In this document: in pieces, positions 55,585-63,970 of the stretch
How positions within the stretch are numbered: position 1 is the stretch's first letter
How the letters are laid out: every line of letters starts with the position of its first letter
From: CAZSXU01 sp964610505
GTDB taxonomy: Bacteria; Arandabacterota; Arandabacteria; JAGLYR01
DNA: 64,000 nucleotides
NCBI GenBank assembly: GCA_964610505.1
Contig: CAZSXU010000004.1
Coordinates: 95,063 to 159,062 of the forward strand
Direction: 5' to 3'
Position numbers and translations under genes: made by a program
Notes under the pieces: generated by a model
Told to the model about the DNA's origin: nothing
What the model saw: only the letters and a program-made list of their open reading frames with translations
The model's database searches: none

Positions 55585-55740
55585 CGGGCAACTCCAACGG
55601 CAACGCGCTCCGAAGATTGCACCCGAGAACCGGGGGGAAGTTCCTGTCCCGACGAGATCTCGGGATTCGGGGATTGTCCAAAAGGTCATCTTCGCGATCC
55701 AAGCGTCCGTCAAGAAGCCGGGGTCTTTCAACGGCCCCAT

Positions 55741-56730
55741 TCAGCGCATCTCCTCGGCCCCAACGGCGAAGAGGGCCTCGAATTCTTCCATCCCCCCGAT
55801 TCCCAGCAACCACAGAAGGGTCTCTCCGGCTTCCACGCCCGCCTCGGAAAGATCGGGCCGGTCGAACAGTACGGCGCCCAGGGCCAGGATCGCTTCTCGG
55901 GACCCATGGGATTCAAAGGGAACCACATCGAGGACGATCTCGCCCCCGCGGCCCATGGCGGGGACGTCGGGAACCTCTCCGATGCTGTCGATGACGGCCT
56001 CGACACTTCCGAGAACGGTGGAGGGAACGTCGAGACGGTGGCGCTGGGTAAGTATGATGAGGGACAGGTACACCTCCGCCACCAGGCACCGCTCCCCCAG
56101 ACTGATCGGTCGGCTGGGGAACGTGTACTGTCCGGCCAGTTCACTCAGAGTGGCCAGGCCCCACTCCCGATGCCGCTCGGAGGCATCGCCCGGGGGCAGA
56201 GACAGGGCCGCCATGGCCGCGGCGCCGGCCGCCATCACCCGCGCCAGCGGGCGCGCCTTTTGCCGCGTCCGTATGAGCCGGGAGCAGCGGGCTCGAATGT
56301 CCTTGAGAAGCTTGTCCTCGACCGGGTGCCCGGATTCTCCGGCCAGGTGAAAGGCGTAGGTGTCCGAGATCACGCGAGCCGCCCGGCTCATCACTTCCTG
56401 ATCATAGGCGGGACTGGCGCCGCTCTTTCGACCGTCCTCGGGACTCATCATCTGTTCGAGACGGTTCAGAAACCTGGGATCGCCGCAGTAGCGATACGCC
56501 CTGGCCAGGACGAACGACGTACCGGGATCCTCCTCACCCGAGGGCGAGCCATCCATCAGCGACTCGGCCCTGGCCACGACATCCACGATGGATTCCGGAT
56601 GCATCAGGGTGAGCGAGCGGACAATTTCGTTGCAGCCTTCCGAAGTGAAGAAAAATCGCCCGCCGCCGTCGGCCGCCTTCCCGGAGTCGGCCCGCTGGCT
56701 GTAATCGCTTACCCTGTATGCGCATAACAT
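55741..56730 (-). CDS. Uncharacterised helical protein, 329 aa
   Basis: No family recognised. Begins MLCAYRVSDYSQRADSGKAA and contains GRFFFTSEGCNEIVRSLTLM, LARAYRYCGDPRFLNRLEQM, PAYDQEVMSRAARVISDTYA and VYLSLIILTQRHRLDVP. The spacing of hydrophobic residues suggests paired helices, perhaps an α/α toroid of the kind found in glycan-processing enzymes, but no catalytic motif is visible. No signal peptide. ATG 56730 follows aggagg by about 8 bases. It lies about 260 bases upstream of the cytochrome gene, which has its own promoter. Confidence 0.65.
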   Translation of the reverse strand: MLCAYRVSDYSQRADSGKAADGGGRFFFTSEGCNEIVRSLTLMHPESIVDVVARAESLMDGSPSGEEDPGTSFVLARAYRYCGDPRFLNRLEQMMSPEDGRKSGASPAYDQEVMSRAARVISDTYAFHLAGESGHPVEDKLLKDIRARCSRLIRTRQKARPLARVMAAGAAAMAALSLPPGDASERHREWGLATLSELAGQYTFPSRPISLGERCLVAEVYLSLIILTQRHRLDVPSTVLGSVEAVIDSIGEVPDVPAMGRGGEIVLDVVPFESHGSREAILALGAVLFDRPDLSEAGVEAGETLLWLLGIGGMEEFEALFAVGAEEMR

Positions 56731-57400
56731 CGACCCACCTCCTCCGAAGACACCTCATCAAGCCGGTTCCATGGCTGATCTGCCTCCTTCCTCTCGCAAT
56801 GGTCGTGCCGGAACCCCGCGGCAAATCGCAAAGCCGCTTTCTCTCGCCCGGGGATTGGGTCTCCCCGATCCCCGGGCGCGGCATCCGGTCCCCTTCCGGC
56901 TTCGCTCCGTCGGCCGAGCTTTTTCCGGATCCCTGCGCCCCGGGGACACTGCGGTCGGGAACTTCTCTCTCTGCGCAAGGGTACAACAGGCAGACCCTTC
57001 AGGCAGCAGGCGGCAAACGGTGGAAATCTTCTTCAGGACACACGGGGACAGGACGAAAAACGGAGTAGCAAGAGAAATGTCGGGGACAGCCAGCGCGCAG
57101 GACTTCCGGAGGTGTCTTGGTGGGTAACGTTTACCCTCCTCCCAGCACATAAAGCCCTGTTTGGCATGTCCCCGACTTTGAGTACGCCGAAGCCAGGTAC
57201 GTTGCGCGCAACAGGGACACAGGGGCTATACCAACGGAATGGGACGGTGTCAAGGGCTCAGTCCCGAAGTGTCGGATAGGCCGCAGGACGTGCCGAAGAG
57301 AGAGTACCGCATTCCCTCGGGCAACGACAGATCCCACGGGTTTCAGTAGAGTGTGACGGCGCCTCCCGGCTTCAAACTCGGCACAATCACTCCCAAGCCA
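56731..57400. other. Long intergenic region without a supported gene
   Basis: About 670 bases. Several frames of about 120 codons exist on both strands, but none resembles a family or has a ribosome site. The stretch holds repeated ggggaca/tgtcccc words, an inverted-repeat element at 57079-57176, and part of a tandem repeat beyond 57400. Probably a decayed or repeat-rich spacer. Confidence 0.5.
57079..57176. repeat. Small inverted-repeat element (10-bp termini, 98 bp)
   Basis: Termini gtcggggaca (57079-57088) and tgtccccgac (57167-57176) are perfectly complementary. Inside lies a second palindrome, gggtaa-cgt-ttaccc (57122-57136). Resembles a REPIN or very small MITE. The ggggaca word recurs at 57040, 57215, 58170 and, as a palindrome, at 59317-59331. 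Confidence 0.6.
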
Positions 57401-57490
57401 CCACCCACACGTCCGACTCAGAACGGTCATTCTCGCACGACCACCCACACGCCCGACTCAGCACGGTCATTCTCGCACAACCACCCACAC
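57401..57490. repeat. Tandem 40-bp repeat spanning the 3' end of the I42 inhibitor gene
   Basis: Units 57401-57440 and 57441-57480 match at 37 of 40 positions, and a ten-base partial unit follows. Unit 2 contains the stop codon (57467-57469) and the preceding codons; unit 1 is a non-translated duplicate downstream. Confidence 0.9.
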
Positions 57491-57880
57491 TTCGAACGTC
57501 GTCTCGCCTTCGATCCATCCTCTCGCGTACGTGAGCCGAAGCTGGGTCGTTCCCTCGGCCACGGTGTCGAAATGGAAGATCATGTCGGCCCCGCTGCAGG
57601 GCACGCCCGGGTGGTCCGAGAGGACGTTCACGCGATCCAAACTGAGCACCTCTTCATCCAGCTCCTCGATGTCCCACTGGTAGCACTCGTCCGGATTCTG
57701 CCGAAGAGAGACGATCAACCTCTCGCCGCGCTCCATGTGGATCGTGGTTCCCTCGTCGATCTCCGACAGGCGAATCGTCCCGATATCGGCCTTCCATCCC
57801 CCCTGTCCCACCGCCCCGCAGCCGGCGAGGACGGTCGGTATCGCAGCAAACAGAAAACAAAGCCGGATCTTGCCAGCCAT
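57467..57880 (-). CDS. Chagasin-like (I42) cysteine-protease inhibitor, lipoprotein
   Basis: 137 residues. Lipoprotein signal with lipobox VLAGC. The mature domain has the three inhibitor loops in I42 order: NPDECYQWDIEEL (the NPxTGYxW-type loop), a central DHPGVPCSGADMIFHF (GxG-type loop) and LRLTYARGW (RPW-type loop), ending TFEVWVVVRE. The family blocks papain-like (C1) peptidases; a C1 peptidase is encoded in this window at 19196-21397. It would sit in the periplasm and protect envelope proteins. The last codons lie in a tandem 40-bp repeat. Confidence 0.8.
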   Translation of the reverse strand: MAGKIRLCFLFAAIPTVLAGCGAVGQGGWKADIGTIRLSEIDEGTTIHMERGERLIVSLRQNPDECYQWDIEELDEEVLSLDRVNVLSDHPGVPCSGADMIFHFDTVAEGTTQLRLTYARGWIEGETTFEVWVVVRE

Positions 57881-58277
57881 CGCTTACCCTCCGGTCCGGA
57901 TTCCTGGCTCATTTCCGAGACTAGTCTAATCCTCGACACAGAGTTTTGCAACGGTTGACGTGCGGGACGCGGCGTGGACGGGAGAATATCGGAGCCGGCG
58001 CCGCCCCGGACCCTTCTGGGCTCCCGGGAGCGCGGTGGATTACGATTCAGATCTCGGCCTTCTCGGCACTCCTGTCGACGTGTAACGTGTGAGGATCCCA
58101 ACTACACGCACTCGCCCGCGACGCTGCCCCCCATCCTTTTGCCATTGCCAAGAGAGCGTGCGGCGCGTATCCTGTCCCCTGACGGTCGAATCACGGAATC
58201 GCCGGGGCTCCCCTGAAACCCTCGCCCCCTGTGATTCAACCCGCGAGCGGAATCAGGGTGACGCCCCGGCTCTCCCT

Positions 58278-58901
58278 CTATCCCTTCCACAGATAGCGGT
58301 GATTGCAGCAGGCGTGGCCCTGCATCAGGGTCTTGTCGCGGACCATCTCAATCTTGGGATTGAACCCCCGCGCCCAGGCGTAATCACCGAAGCAAACGGC
58401 CGCATGGCCGATGTTCCCGGCGCCTGCCCCGAGAAACGTGGTCGCCCAGATGCACTCGCTCACTTTCAGTTCGAACACCCGGTCCGTGTCTTCGACGATC
58501 TCCATCGCCAGCAGGTTGTCGTAGCCGCCCCGGAACTGCTCGACGTAGGTGGCGAAGCCGTTGTCGGGGGAGTGCTCGGCCTGCCGTTTCCCGTAGGCCA
58601 GCATCTTCTTGGTGGTATCTTCCTTGAGAAACTCGATGAGTCGTTCTTCTCCGAGTTCCGCTTCGAGCGCCTTCGTCAGACCGATGAATTCCCCGTAGCG
58701 CAGTGCCATGAGCTGCCTGTTGGTGAGCTTCCTCCCCGAATCCAGATCGAACATGTGTTTGGCTTCCTCGTCGGCGGCGGACTCTGTGGATTGGGCAAAC
58801 GCCAGCGTACTCCGCCCGAGAACACACGTGAGCGCGCACATCGGCATGACCTTCGTCACGAACTGCCTGCGGCTCAGACCTGCGAGATGTATCCCCGTCA
58901 T
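58278..58901 (-). CDS. Tat-exported L-2-amino-thiazoline-4-carboxylic acid hydrolase-like protein
   Basis: 207 residues. The N-terminus has a twin-arginine signal, LSRRQFVTKVMPMCALTCVL. The rest matches the ATC hydrolase family: LMALRYGEFIGLTKALEAEL, SECIWATTFLGAGAGNIGHA, CFGDYAWARGFNPKIEMVRD, TLMQGHACCNHRY. Family members open thiazoline rings or are of unknown activity. The conserved cysteines and His suggest a bound cofactor or metal, and Tat export suggests folding with it in the cytoplasm. ATG 58901 follows aggagg by 5 bases. It stands alone. Confidence 0.83.
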   Translation of the reverse strand: MTGIHLAGLSRRQFVTKVMPMCALTCVLGRSTLAFAQSTESAADEEAKHMFDLDSGRKLTNRQLMALRYGEFIGLTKALEAELGEERLIEFLKEDTTKKMLAYGKRQAEHSPDNGFATYVEQFRGGYDNLLAMEIVEDTDRVFELKVSECIWATTFLGAGAGNIGHAAVCFGDYAWARGFNPKIEMVRDKTLMQGHACCNHRYLWKG

Positions 58902-59382
58902 GCCACCCTCCTCGTCTGGGTTGCCGGACGCCCAACTTCCCGTCCGGAATTCTTGCCTCTCAGAATCTCCCGAGACGGCCCCTCACGATCGAGTATACGA
59001 GAGCGAGATCGGCCGGGGGGCGCGCGTGTCGTGAGCGGCGGCGGAGCGGGCATGAGCGGAGGCAGGAGAGACGGGAGGGCGGGACCGGCGACAAGGCGAG
59101 AACGCGAGGTCCGACCGTTTGCCCACCGTGTATCCCCGGCGGCCGGCGGGTTCCGCCGGCGACCTGTCGAAGGATGTCTTGAGCTTGCCGAAGGGGGGAA
59201 CGGTGGGATCTTCAGTCACGTCCCAAGACGGCGCGTCACTACGCAGGCTGAGACTCTCCGCTTAGGTTGATCACCAAGACAGAGCTCATACCGCGCCCTT
59301 CGATGTTCGAGCGTCAGGGGACAGTGTCCCCACAAATGCCTGCGAAAATCGGTATCGCGTCCCCGGATTCCAACGCCGGACA
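58902..59382. other. Intergenic region with a ggggaca palindrome
   Basis: About 480 bases with no supported gene. It contains the palindrome gggg-aca-g-tgt-cccc at 59317-59331, the same word as in the element at 57079-57176. Nothing else was recognised. Confidence 0.45.
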
Positions 59383-60000
59383 TCAGTTGTGCGTTGCCGT
59401 GAAGCGTACGGCAACGCTCGTGCCGGTCCAATCGCTGTCCATGTCCTCGTCCGGGATGGAGTGATAACTGAATCCGCCGGCGACCCCCAACGCCCAGCCA
59501 TCGCTGACCCACCATTCCTTGCCGACCGTGACGTCGGCGGCGTATCCATAGTCGGTTTCTCCACTGCCCGAAGGCCCGTCGTAGGACAGCGTGGCCGCAC
59601 CGGCCGAACCGGACACGTAGATATTGATCGGCATGAAGTAATAGGTAATGCCCCCGCCGACGACGTTCAGGCTAACATCTCCGTCGAGTACTCCGGAACC
59701 CAGCGGGCCAAAATCGGCATCAGGCTCACTCATCAACCAACCGAAGATCGTTCCGTGCAGAGCAAGGTTGGGCATGACTATTCCGCCGATGGCGAGGTTG
59801 ACGTCGCCGCCCGATCCGGACATCTCCCAATCCAAACCCATGCTCTCAGCGGACGTGCTCACCGGCCCGGCGCCCGCCGAGAGCCTCAGGAAGAAACCAT
59901 CGTCATGATCCCGAGGACCACACGTGGCCAACGTCGGACAAAACACCAAGACAGCCAGAGCGCTAGCGAGCACTGTACAGATCCGGAGCTGCGTACGCAT
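59383..60000 (-). CDS. Small outer-membrane β-barrel protein
   Basis: 205 residues. Signal sequence MRTQLRICTVLASALAVLVF, cleaved near ATCG. Then alternating strands rich in Gly, Asp and aromatics (GFFLRLSAGAGPVSTS, NLALHGTIFGWLMSEPDADF, NVVGGGITYYFMPINIYVSG, TVGKEWWVSDGWALGVAGGF), ending VAVRFTATHN. It looks like an 8-strand OmpX/OmpW-like barrel; the precise family is not recognised. Start 60000 follows aggagggg; the extension to 60063 lacks a signal peptide. Function unknown. Confidence 0.7.
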   Translation of the reverse strand: MRTQLRICTVLASALAVLVFCPTLATCGPRDHDDGFFLRLSAGAGPVSTSAESMGLDWEMSGSGGDVNLAIGGIVMPNLALHGTIFGWLMSEPDADFGPLGSGVLDGDVSLNVVGGGITYYFMPINIYVSGSAGAATLSYDGPSGSGETDYGYAADVTVGKEWWVSDGWALGVAGGFSYHSIPDEDMDSDWTGTSVAVRFTATHN

Positions 60001-60111
60001 TGCTCCCCTCCTTAGTGTACCCTTGTCGCCCGACCCCACTGCCGGCGCGACCCCAGCGACCATCCTGCGTTGTTCCTGTTGCGCATTCGGACAACTTGCT
60101 CCTATCTCCTA

Positions 60112-60180
60112 CACCACCCATCTTCCCCTCCCATCACCCTTGCTCGGAGCGCATCACCCCCGGTGTGTTGATTCTATGGC
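60112..60180 (-). repeat. Duplicate of the S23-gene leader and start codon
   Basis: Read on the minus strand, this stretch (cgggggtgatgcgc, then gggag, gaag, ATGGGTGGTG) matches the sequence around the start of the four-helix-bundle gene (62239-62174), including ribosome site and start codon. The frame here ends after a few codons. A remnant copy of that gene's 5' end. Confidence 0.75.
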
Positions 60181-60290
60181 GTGGTGTCGCCGTGGTCATC
60201 ATGAAAGTTTCAAACGCGTACCCTGCCCCCGCATTCCCAGATACTTGATGAAAATAGGTGACTGTCCCTCTGGCGCCCGCGCCTCTGGCG

Positions 60291-61505
60291 CTATCTGTAC
60301 AGCACCTTGACTCCGGACCAGTTGATCTTCTCGGCGCGAGCAACGACTCCCGCCGCACAGGATTCGCCGACCGCTCCGATCAATATCCCGCACGGGCTGT
60401 TGGCCGCAAGACATGGCGAGTCCGGCCCTACGCCCAGGTTTCCCTCGGGCGGATCACAGAACTGGGGATCTTGGGACATGTTGTTGTTGAGGATCTCCTG
60501 CCCGGCGATGGGTCCCGTCCAGTCTCCGTCCGTGTTGCCGTACACATTCGAGCAGGCCACATTGGCGGTTCCCGAGCCGTAGATGAAAACGGCACCGCCG
60601 TCGGGAGCGGAAGCGATGATCGTGTTGTCCATGGCCAGCGAGGCATCTTGGAGACAGATACCGCTCCCCTCTCCACCGGAGGAGTTCGCGCAGAACGTGC
60701 AGCTCACAACGTTCGGCGAGCAGGAGTAGAAGTAGGTCGCTCCACCGCTGTACCCGGCGGAGTTCCCCGAGAACACACAGGTGGTCAAGAGCGCCGGAGG
60801 GCATTCGTAGGCCCACATCCCGGCGCCATTGTTGAGGACCGTGTTCCCGGTGAAGGTGCAGCTCGTAACCGTGGCCGTACAACCCGTGTGGCAGTACATT
60901 GCGCCCCCGGAATTGCCCGAATTCCCCGTGAAAGTGCAGTTCTCCAACGTCGGGTTCGAGTAATCCAGGCAACAGATCCCCCCGCCGCTATTCGAAGTCG
61001 AATTACTTGTGAAGCTGCAAACCGCGAATGTGACCGACGACGAATCCCGGCAGCATATACCTCCACCAGTCGTGAGTGCGTAGTCACCCTCGAAAGAGCA
61101 CTGGCTGAACGTGAGGGAAGAGTACGAACACTCAACGCCGCCGCCGCTGGTTCCGGAACCGTCGGTGAAGGTAAACCCTTCGATCTTCGTCGCCGAGCCG
61201 ACGCGCGAGCAGTACATCACCCGGCCGGCGTCCATGGCGCCGATCGTGACGCAGTCCGCCAGACCTGTCTCGCTTCGAAGAACAATCCCCGATTTCATGG
61301 TGATGAGCCCGTCCGATGTACCTGTTCCCTCGCTGCCCCAGGTGTAGGTGCCGCAGGCAACAAGTACCGTGTCCCCGGCGCTCGCAGAATCAATCCCCGC
61401 CTGAATCGTGGGACACTGCGAGGGGACAAGCCACGTGACCGCATGGGCCGGAATACACGGAAGAAGAATCAGTCCGACCAGAGTTCCAATGCCGATCTGC
61501 TTCAT
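60291..61505 (-). CDS. Secreted right-handed β-helix protein
   Basis: 404 residues. Signal peptide MKQIGIGTLVGLILLPCIPAHA. IQAGIDSASAGDTVLVACGTY is the usual N-cap of β-helix proteins. Then come repeated coils such as GGGICCRDSSSVTFAVCSF, GGGICCLDYSNPTLENC and GGAMYCHTGCTATV (polymorphic-membrane-protein-like). The centre is cysteine-rich. It ends WSGVKVLYR, a short C-terminal motif rather than a full FlgD-type domain. Probably an extracellular adhesin- or lyase-like protein, but no catalytic site is visible. agggggg precedes the ATG. Confidence 0.82.
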   Translation of the reverse strand: MKQIGIGTLVGLILLPCIPAHAVTWLVPSQCPTIQAGIDSASAGDTVLVACGTYTWGSEGTGTSDGLITMKSGIVLRSETGLADCVTIGAMDAGRVMYCSRVGSATKIEGFTFTDGSGTSGGGVECSYSSLTFSQCSFEGDYALTTGGGICCRDSSSVTFAVCSFTSNSTSNSGGGICCLDYSNPTLENCTFTGNSGNSGGAMYCHTGCTATVTSCTFTGNTVLNNGAGMWAYECPPALLTTCVFSGNSAGYSGGATYFYSCSPNVVSCTFCANSSGGEGSGICLQDASLAMDNTIIASAPDGGAVFIYGSGTANVACSNVYGNTDGDWTGPIAGQEILNNNMSQDPQFCDPPEGNLGVGPDSPCLAANSPCGILIGAVGESCAAGVVARAEKINWSGVKVLYR

Positions 61506-61521
61506 GATATCCCCCCTATGG

Positions 61522-61592
61522 TTTGTGGCGCAGCCGCCCCCGGCGGCGGATCATTCAGTCGAGACGCGCCTGACGAAACGGGTGGCGGATCG
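61522..61592. repeat. Copy A of a dispersed repeat flanking the S23 gene
   Basis: gcgcagccgcccccggcggc and following gacgcgcctgacgaaacggg match copy B at 62270-62340 in order and orientation. Contains the hairpin gccgcc/ggcggc. Confidence 0.75.
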
Positions 61593-61610
61593 ACGTCGGC
61601 CGGCCTTCGC

Positions 61611-62183
61611 TCACCCGCGGCCCCTCCTCCTGGCCGAACGAGCACGATACATCTTCTCCGTGAAACCACCCTCCTCCAGGAACCGCTGTTCCAGCTCCCG
61701 CAGCAGCCGGTCCAGCAGGTAGTTCGCCTGATGGATCAGGCAGAGCAGTGTGTTGGCTGCAGTTTCAGGGGTCTTGTCTTCTACATAGGTCCCATAGGTC
61801 GTATATGACCTATGCTCTTCAAAAGCCAGCGCCCGCACTTCCTTCGCTCGGGCGTCGCCCTTGCCCCACAGCGCCAGGCCTCTCTGCCGGAGGAAGTCCT
61901 CGTAGTCAAGCAGGAGCTCCTCCAGGCTGGCCCGTGCAATGCCGACAAGTTTGAGTTCAATCTTGCGAGACGTGCCCGACGCCTGGCTGCCTTCGGCGAT
62001 GTTCTGTTTTCCGCTCCGGGCGGCCTGGACCATCTGGTCATGCGTGCGCGACCGGCGGCTCACAAACCGGTTGCAGAACGCCACCGTCGCGTCGTAGATG
62101 ATTTCGGCGTTCTGGTACGCCTTCAGATTCCGGTAGCCGCCGTGCGGCCGGATGAGCACCGGCCTTTCTCCTCCACCACCCAT
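61611..62183 (-). CDS. Four-helix-bundle protein of the S23/23S rRNA-intervening-sequence family
   Basis: 190 residues. NLKAYQNAEIIYDATVAFCN, SRTHDQMVQAARSGKQNIAEG and SRKIELKLVGIARASLEELL are the family's four-helix-bundle signatures. Here a longer C-terminal region (TLLCLIHQANYLLDRLLREL) and a basic tail (RARSARRRGRG) follow. Relatives are encoded inside 23S rRNA intervening sequences and at scattered loci; their function is unknown. ATG 62183 follows gggagagg. The gene is bracketed by two dispersed repeats (61522-61592 and 62270-62340), and its leader is duplicated at 60112-60180. Confidence 0.88.
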   Translation of the reverse strand: MGGGGERPVLIRPHGGYRNLKAYQNAEIIYDATVAFCNRFVSRRSRTHDQMVQAARSGKQNIAEGSQASGTSRKIELKLVGIARASLEELLLDYEDFLRQRGLALWGKGDARAKEVRALAFEEHRSYTTYGTYVEDKTPETAANTLLCLIHQANYLLDRLLRELEQRFLEEGGFTEKMYRARSARRRGRG

Positions 62184-62269
62184 CGTCCTCTCCCGTCACG
62201 TTTGCCCGGCGCGCATCACCCCCGGCTTTCGTGATTCTAGTCCACTCAACGGCCATCAGCAAGAACTCG

Positions 62270-62340
62270 CTTGTAGCGCAGCCGCCCTCGGCGGCGGATC
62301 CTGCTGCCGAGATACGCGCTGCCGAAATGGGCGGCCGGCA
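62270..62340. repeat. Copy B of the dispersed repeat flanking the S23 gene
   Basis: gcgcagccgccctcggcggc followed by gatacgcgctgccgaaatgg, parallel to copy A. Confidence 0.75.
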
Positions 62341-62357
62341 CCTATTGGCCTCTGCGA

Positions 62358-63254
62358 TTACGTCGGCGACGAGGTGGAGGACCCGCCTCGCGTCCGCTTG
62401 AGGACCAACCGCAACCTGTCCTCCTTCACCTCCAGCTCAACTTCATCGTAGCGCCCCATCAACTGGAGCAAGGGTCCCGTCAATCGAGGTACCTTAATGG
62501 TTTGGGACGAAGGACCCACCTTTGGCCGCTTCCCCATCCATGCCCTAAGCACCGCCATCGTGTAGACAATGATCTCCTTGGCGACATCGTGGTCTTGCAG
62601 TACCACCATGCTCGTAATGGCAACCATGTCGAAGATGAATTCGACGCTTTTACCAGGGCGGATCTTCTGTGTGGGTAGCAATTCCCGACCGAACTCGGCG
62701 GCGATCCACTCGTTGAAATCGGCAATGTGAAAGTCTGATCCATCGAGTTCCCGGCTGCGCGTAATCCGGCGCGATCTGCTCTCCGGGCTGCACATCTCCC
62801 TGAGATCTCGTAGAGCATTGCTGATCTCTTCCTCAAGCCATGATGATTCTTCAGTAGACCCGGCTCGCCGCCTGAGCACGTCCATGAGCGAATGCAAATC
62901 CGGGGGCGGTGGCGAACCCACCCACGAATGGGCATCGAAAAGCAGAGGCCTGTACTTGCGAACCAAGAAGTCTGAGAATGACTTCTTGAAAGCCTGCGAG
63001 CGAGCTTTTAGCTCGCGCCATTCACGCCGGCACTCCTCCTCTTCCTCTCCCGAGGTCTGAGTAACTCGGACCCACGCGTCGTTCTTTGCCTTCTCGGTCC
63101 GTGCAACGACCGCCCAGACAAGAGAGGATTCGAGAATCAGAAGAAGTCCCTGGAGATCACGTGCGGACGGGAGCCCACCGGGAACGTAGAATGAGAGAGA
63201 ACGAACGTTGTCCTGTCGCATGCCGGTGCTCACGAGCACGTCCCATCCATCCAT
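62358..63254 (-). CDS. Uncharacterised protein, 298 aa
   Basis: No family recognised. No signal peptide or membrane helix. Begins MDGWDVLVSTGMRQDNVRSL. A long charged helix with EEEEECRREWRELKARSQAF, a middle LREMCSPESRSRRITRSREL, and a C-terminal ELEVKEDRLRLVLKRTRGGS rich in basic residues. The stretch SFYVPGGLPSARDLQGLLLI suggests a soluble α/β region. It lies 53 bases after the next gene in the same direction, so the two are probably one operon at the accessory end of the window. Confidence 0.6.
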   Translation of the reverse strand: MDGWDVLVSTGMRQDNVRSLSFYVPGGLPSARDLQGLLLILESSLVWAVVARTEKAKNDAWVRVTQTSGEEEEECRREWRELKARSQAFKKSFSDFLVRKYRPLLFDAHSWVGSPPPPDLHSLMDVLRRRAGSTEESSWLEEEISNALRDLREMCSPESRSRRITRSRELDGSDFHIADFNEWIAAEFGRELLPTQKIRPGKSVEFIFDMVAITSMVVLQDHDVAKEIIVYTMAVLRAWMGKRPKVGPSSQTIKVPRLTGPLLQLMGRYDEVELEVKEDRLRLVLKRTRGGSSTSSPT

Positions 63255-63307
63255 CCCATCCCCCCACCAGATTCACATGTTGCGTGGAACCGTGTAACGC
63301 AAAATCG

Positions 63308-63970
63308 TCAAGCGAGCGGCCGATTTCCAGATTCCTCTCGGTCGATCCAGATCGGCAGATCCAGCGCGTGGGTGAGCAACAGCTCACCGATGGCGTGCCC
63401 GACTGCGTCGAAGTAGTTGGCGTTCTCCACGCTACAGAAATACTCGTGGCTCTCGATGAACTTCCCACGGGCGATCGTGGCGTGCAGCAGCGGCAGCACG
63501 TTCACGATTCGCACATCGAACCCGCCGACGTGCTTCCTGAAATCCTCGCCCAGCCGCTTGGCCCCCCAATACTTGTGAGGTCGGTGCGGCTGCTCCTCCC
63601 TCGCCCGTCGCGAGAACTCGTACGCAAAAGCGCCGAAAGAAATGAGAAGCGGCGGTCGGTGGCGGTCTAGATCCTGTCCGAGACTGTCGATTTCTCGAGT
63701 CACGGTCGCCGACCAGTCAACCTCGGTGTTCTTGGGTTTGTCCCCCGCGCTCTCGATAGCATTTCGCACATAGAGGCTGGTCGTATCCAACCGCCGGCCA
63801 GCTTTGCGGAACAGGTCATCCTGCAGAACCTCGACCACGGGCGTCCAGATGCTGTGCCTCGCCGGATGCCTGGGATCAAAAGGGCCGTTTAGTACCTTGG
63901 CCCACCTCGTAGGCATCGAGTCACCCAGAAGCCAGATCGGGGATCCCTTCGATCCGTTGTCCTTGCGCAT
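63308..63970 (-). CDS. Uncharacterised protein, 220 aa, perhaps a DNA-glycosylase-like fold
   Basis: No firm family. Starts close to the window edge. Contains WLLGDSMPTRWAKVLNGPFD, PRHPARHSIWTPVVEVLQDD, RLDTTSLYVRNAI, RPPLLISFGAFAYEFSRR and VNVLPLLHATIARG. The GDS opening and the ISFGAFA strand recall uracil-DNA-glycosylase-like folds, but the catalytic motifs of that superfamily are not evident, so this is only a suggestion. First of two co-directional genes. Confidence 0.55.
   Translation of the reverse strand: MRKDNGSKGSPIWLLGDSMPTRWAKVLNGPFDPRHPARHSIWTPVVEVLQDDLFRKAGRRLDTTSLYVRNAIESAGDKPKNTEVDWSATVTREIDSLGQDLDRHRPPLLISFGAFAYEFSRRAREEQPHRPHKYWGAKRLGEDFRKHVGGFDVRIVNVLPLLHATIARGKFIESHEYFCSVENANYFDAVGHAIGELLLTHALDLPIWIDREESGNRPLA

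Noticed and set aside
56718..57068. 116-codon plus-strand frame with a signal-peptide-like start
   Set aside because: No ribosome site, low-complexity remainder, and it overlaps the start of the minus-strand gene at 56730.
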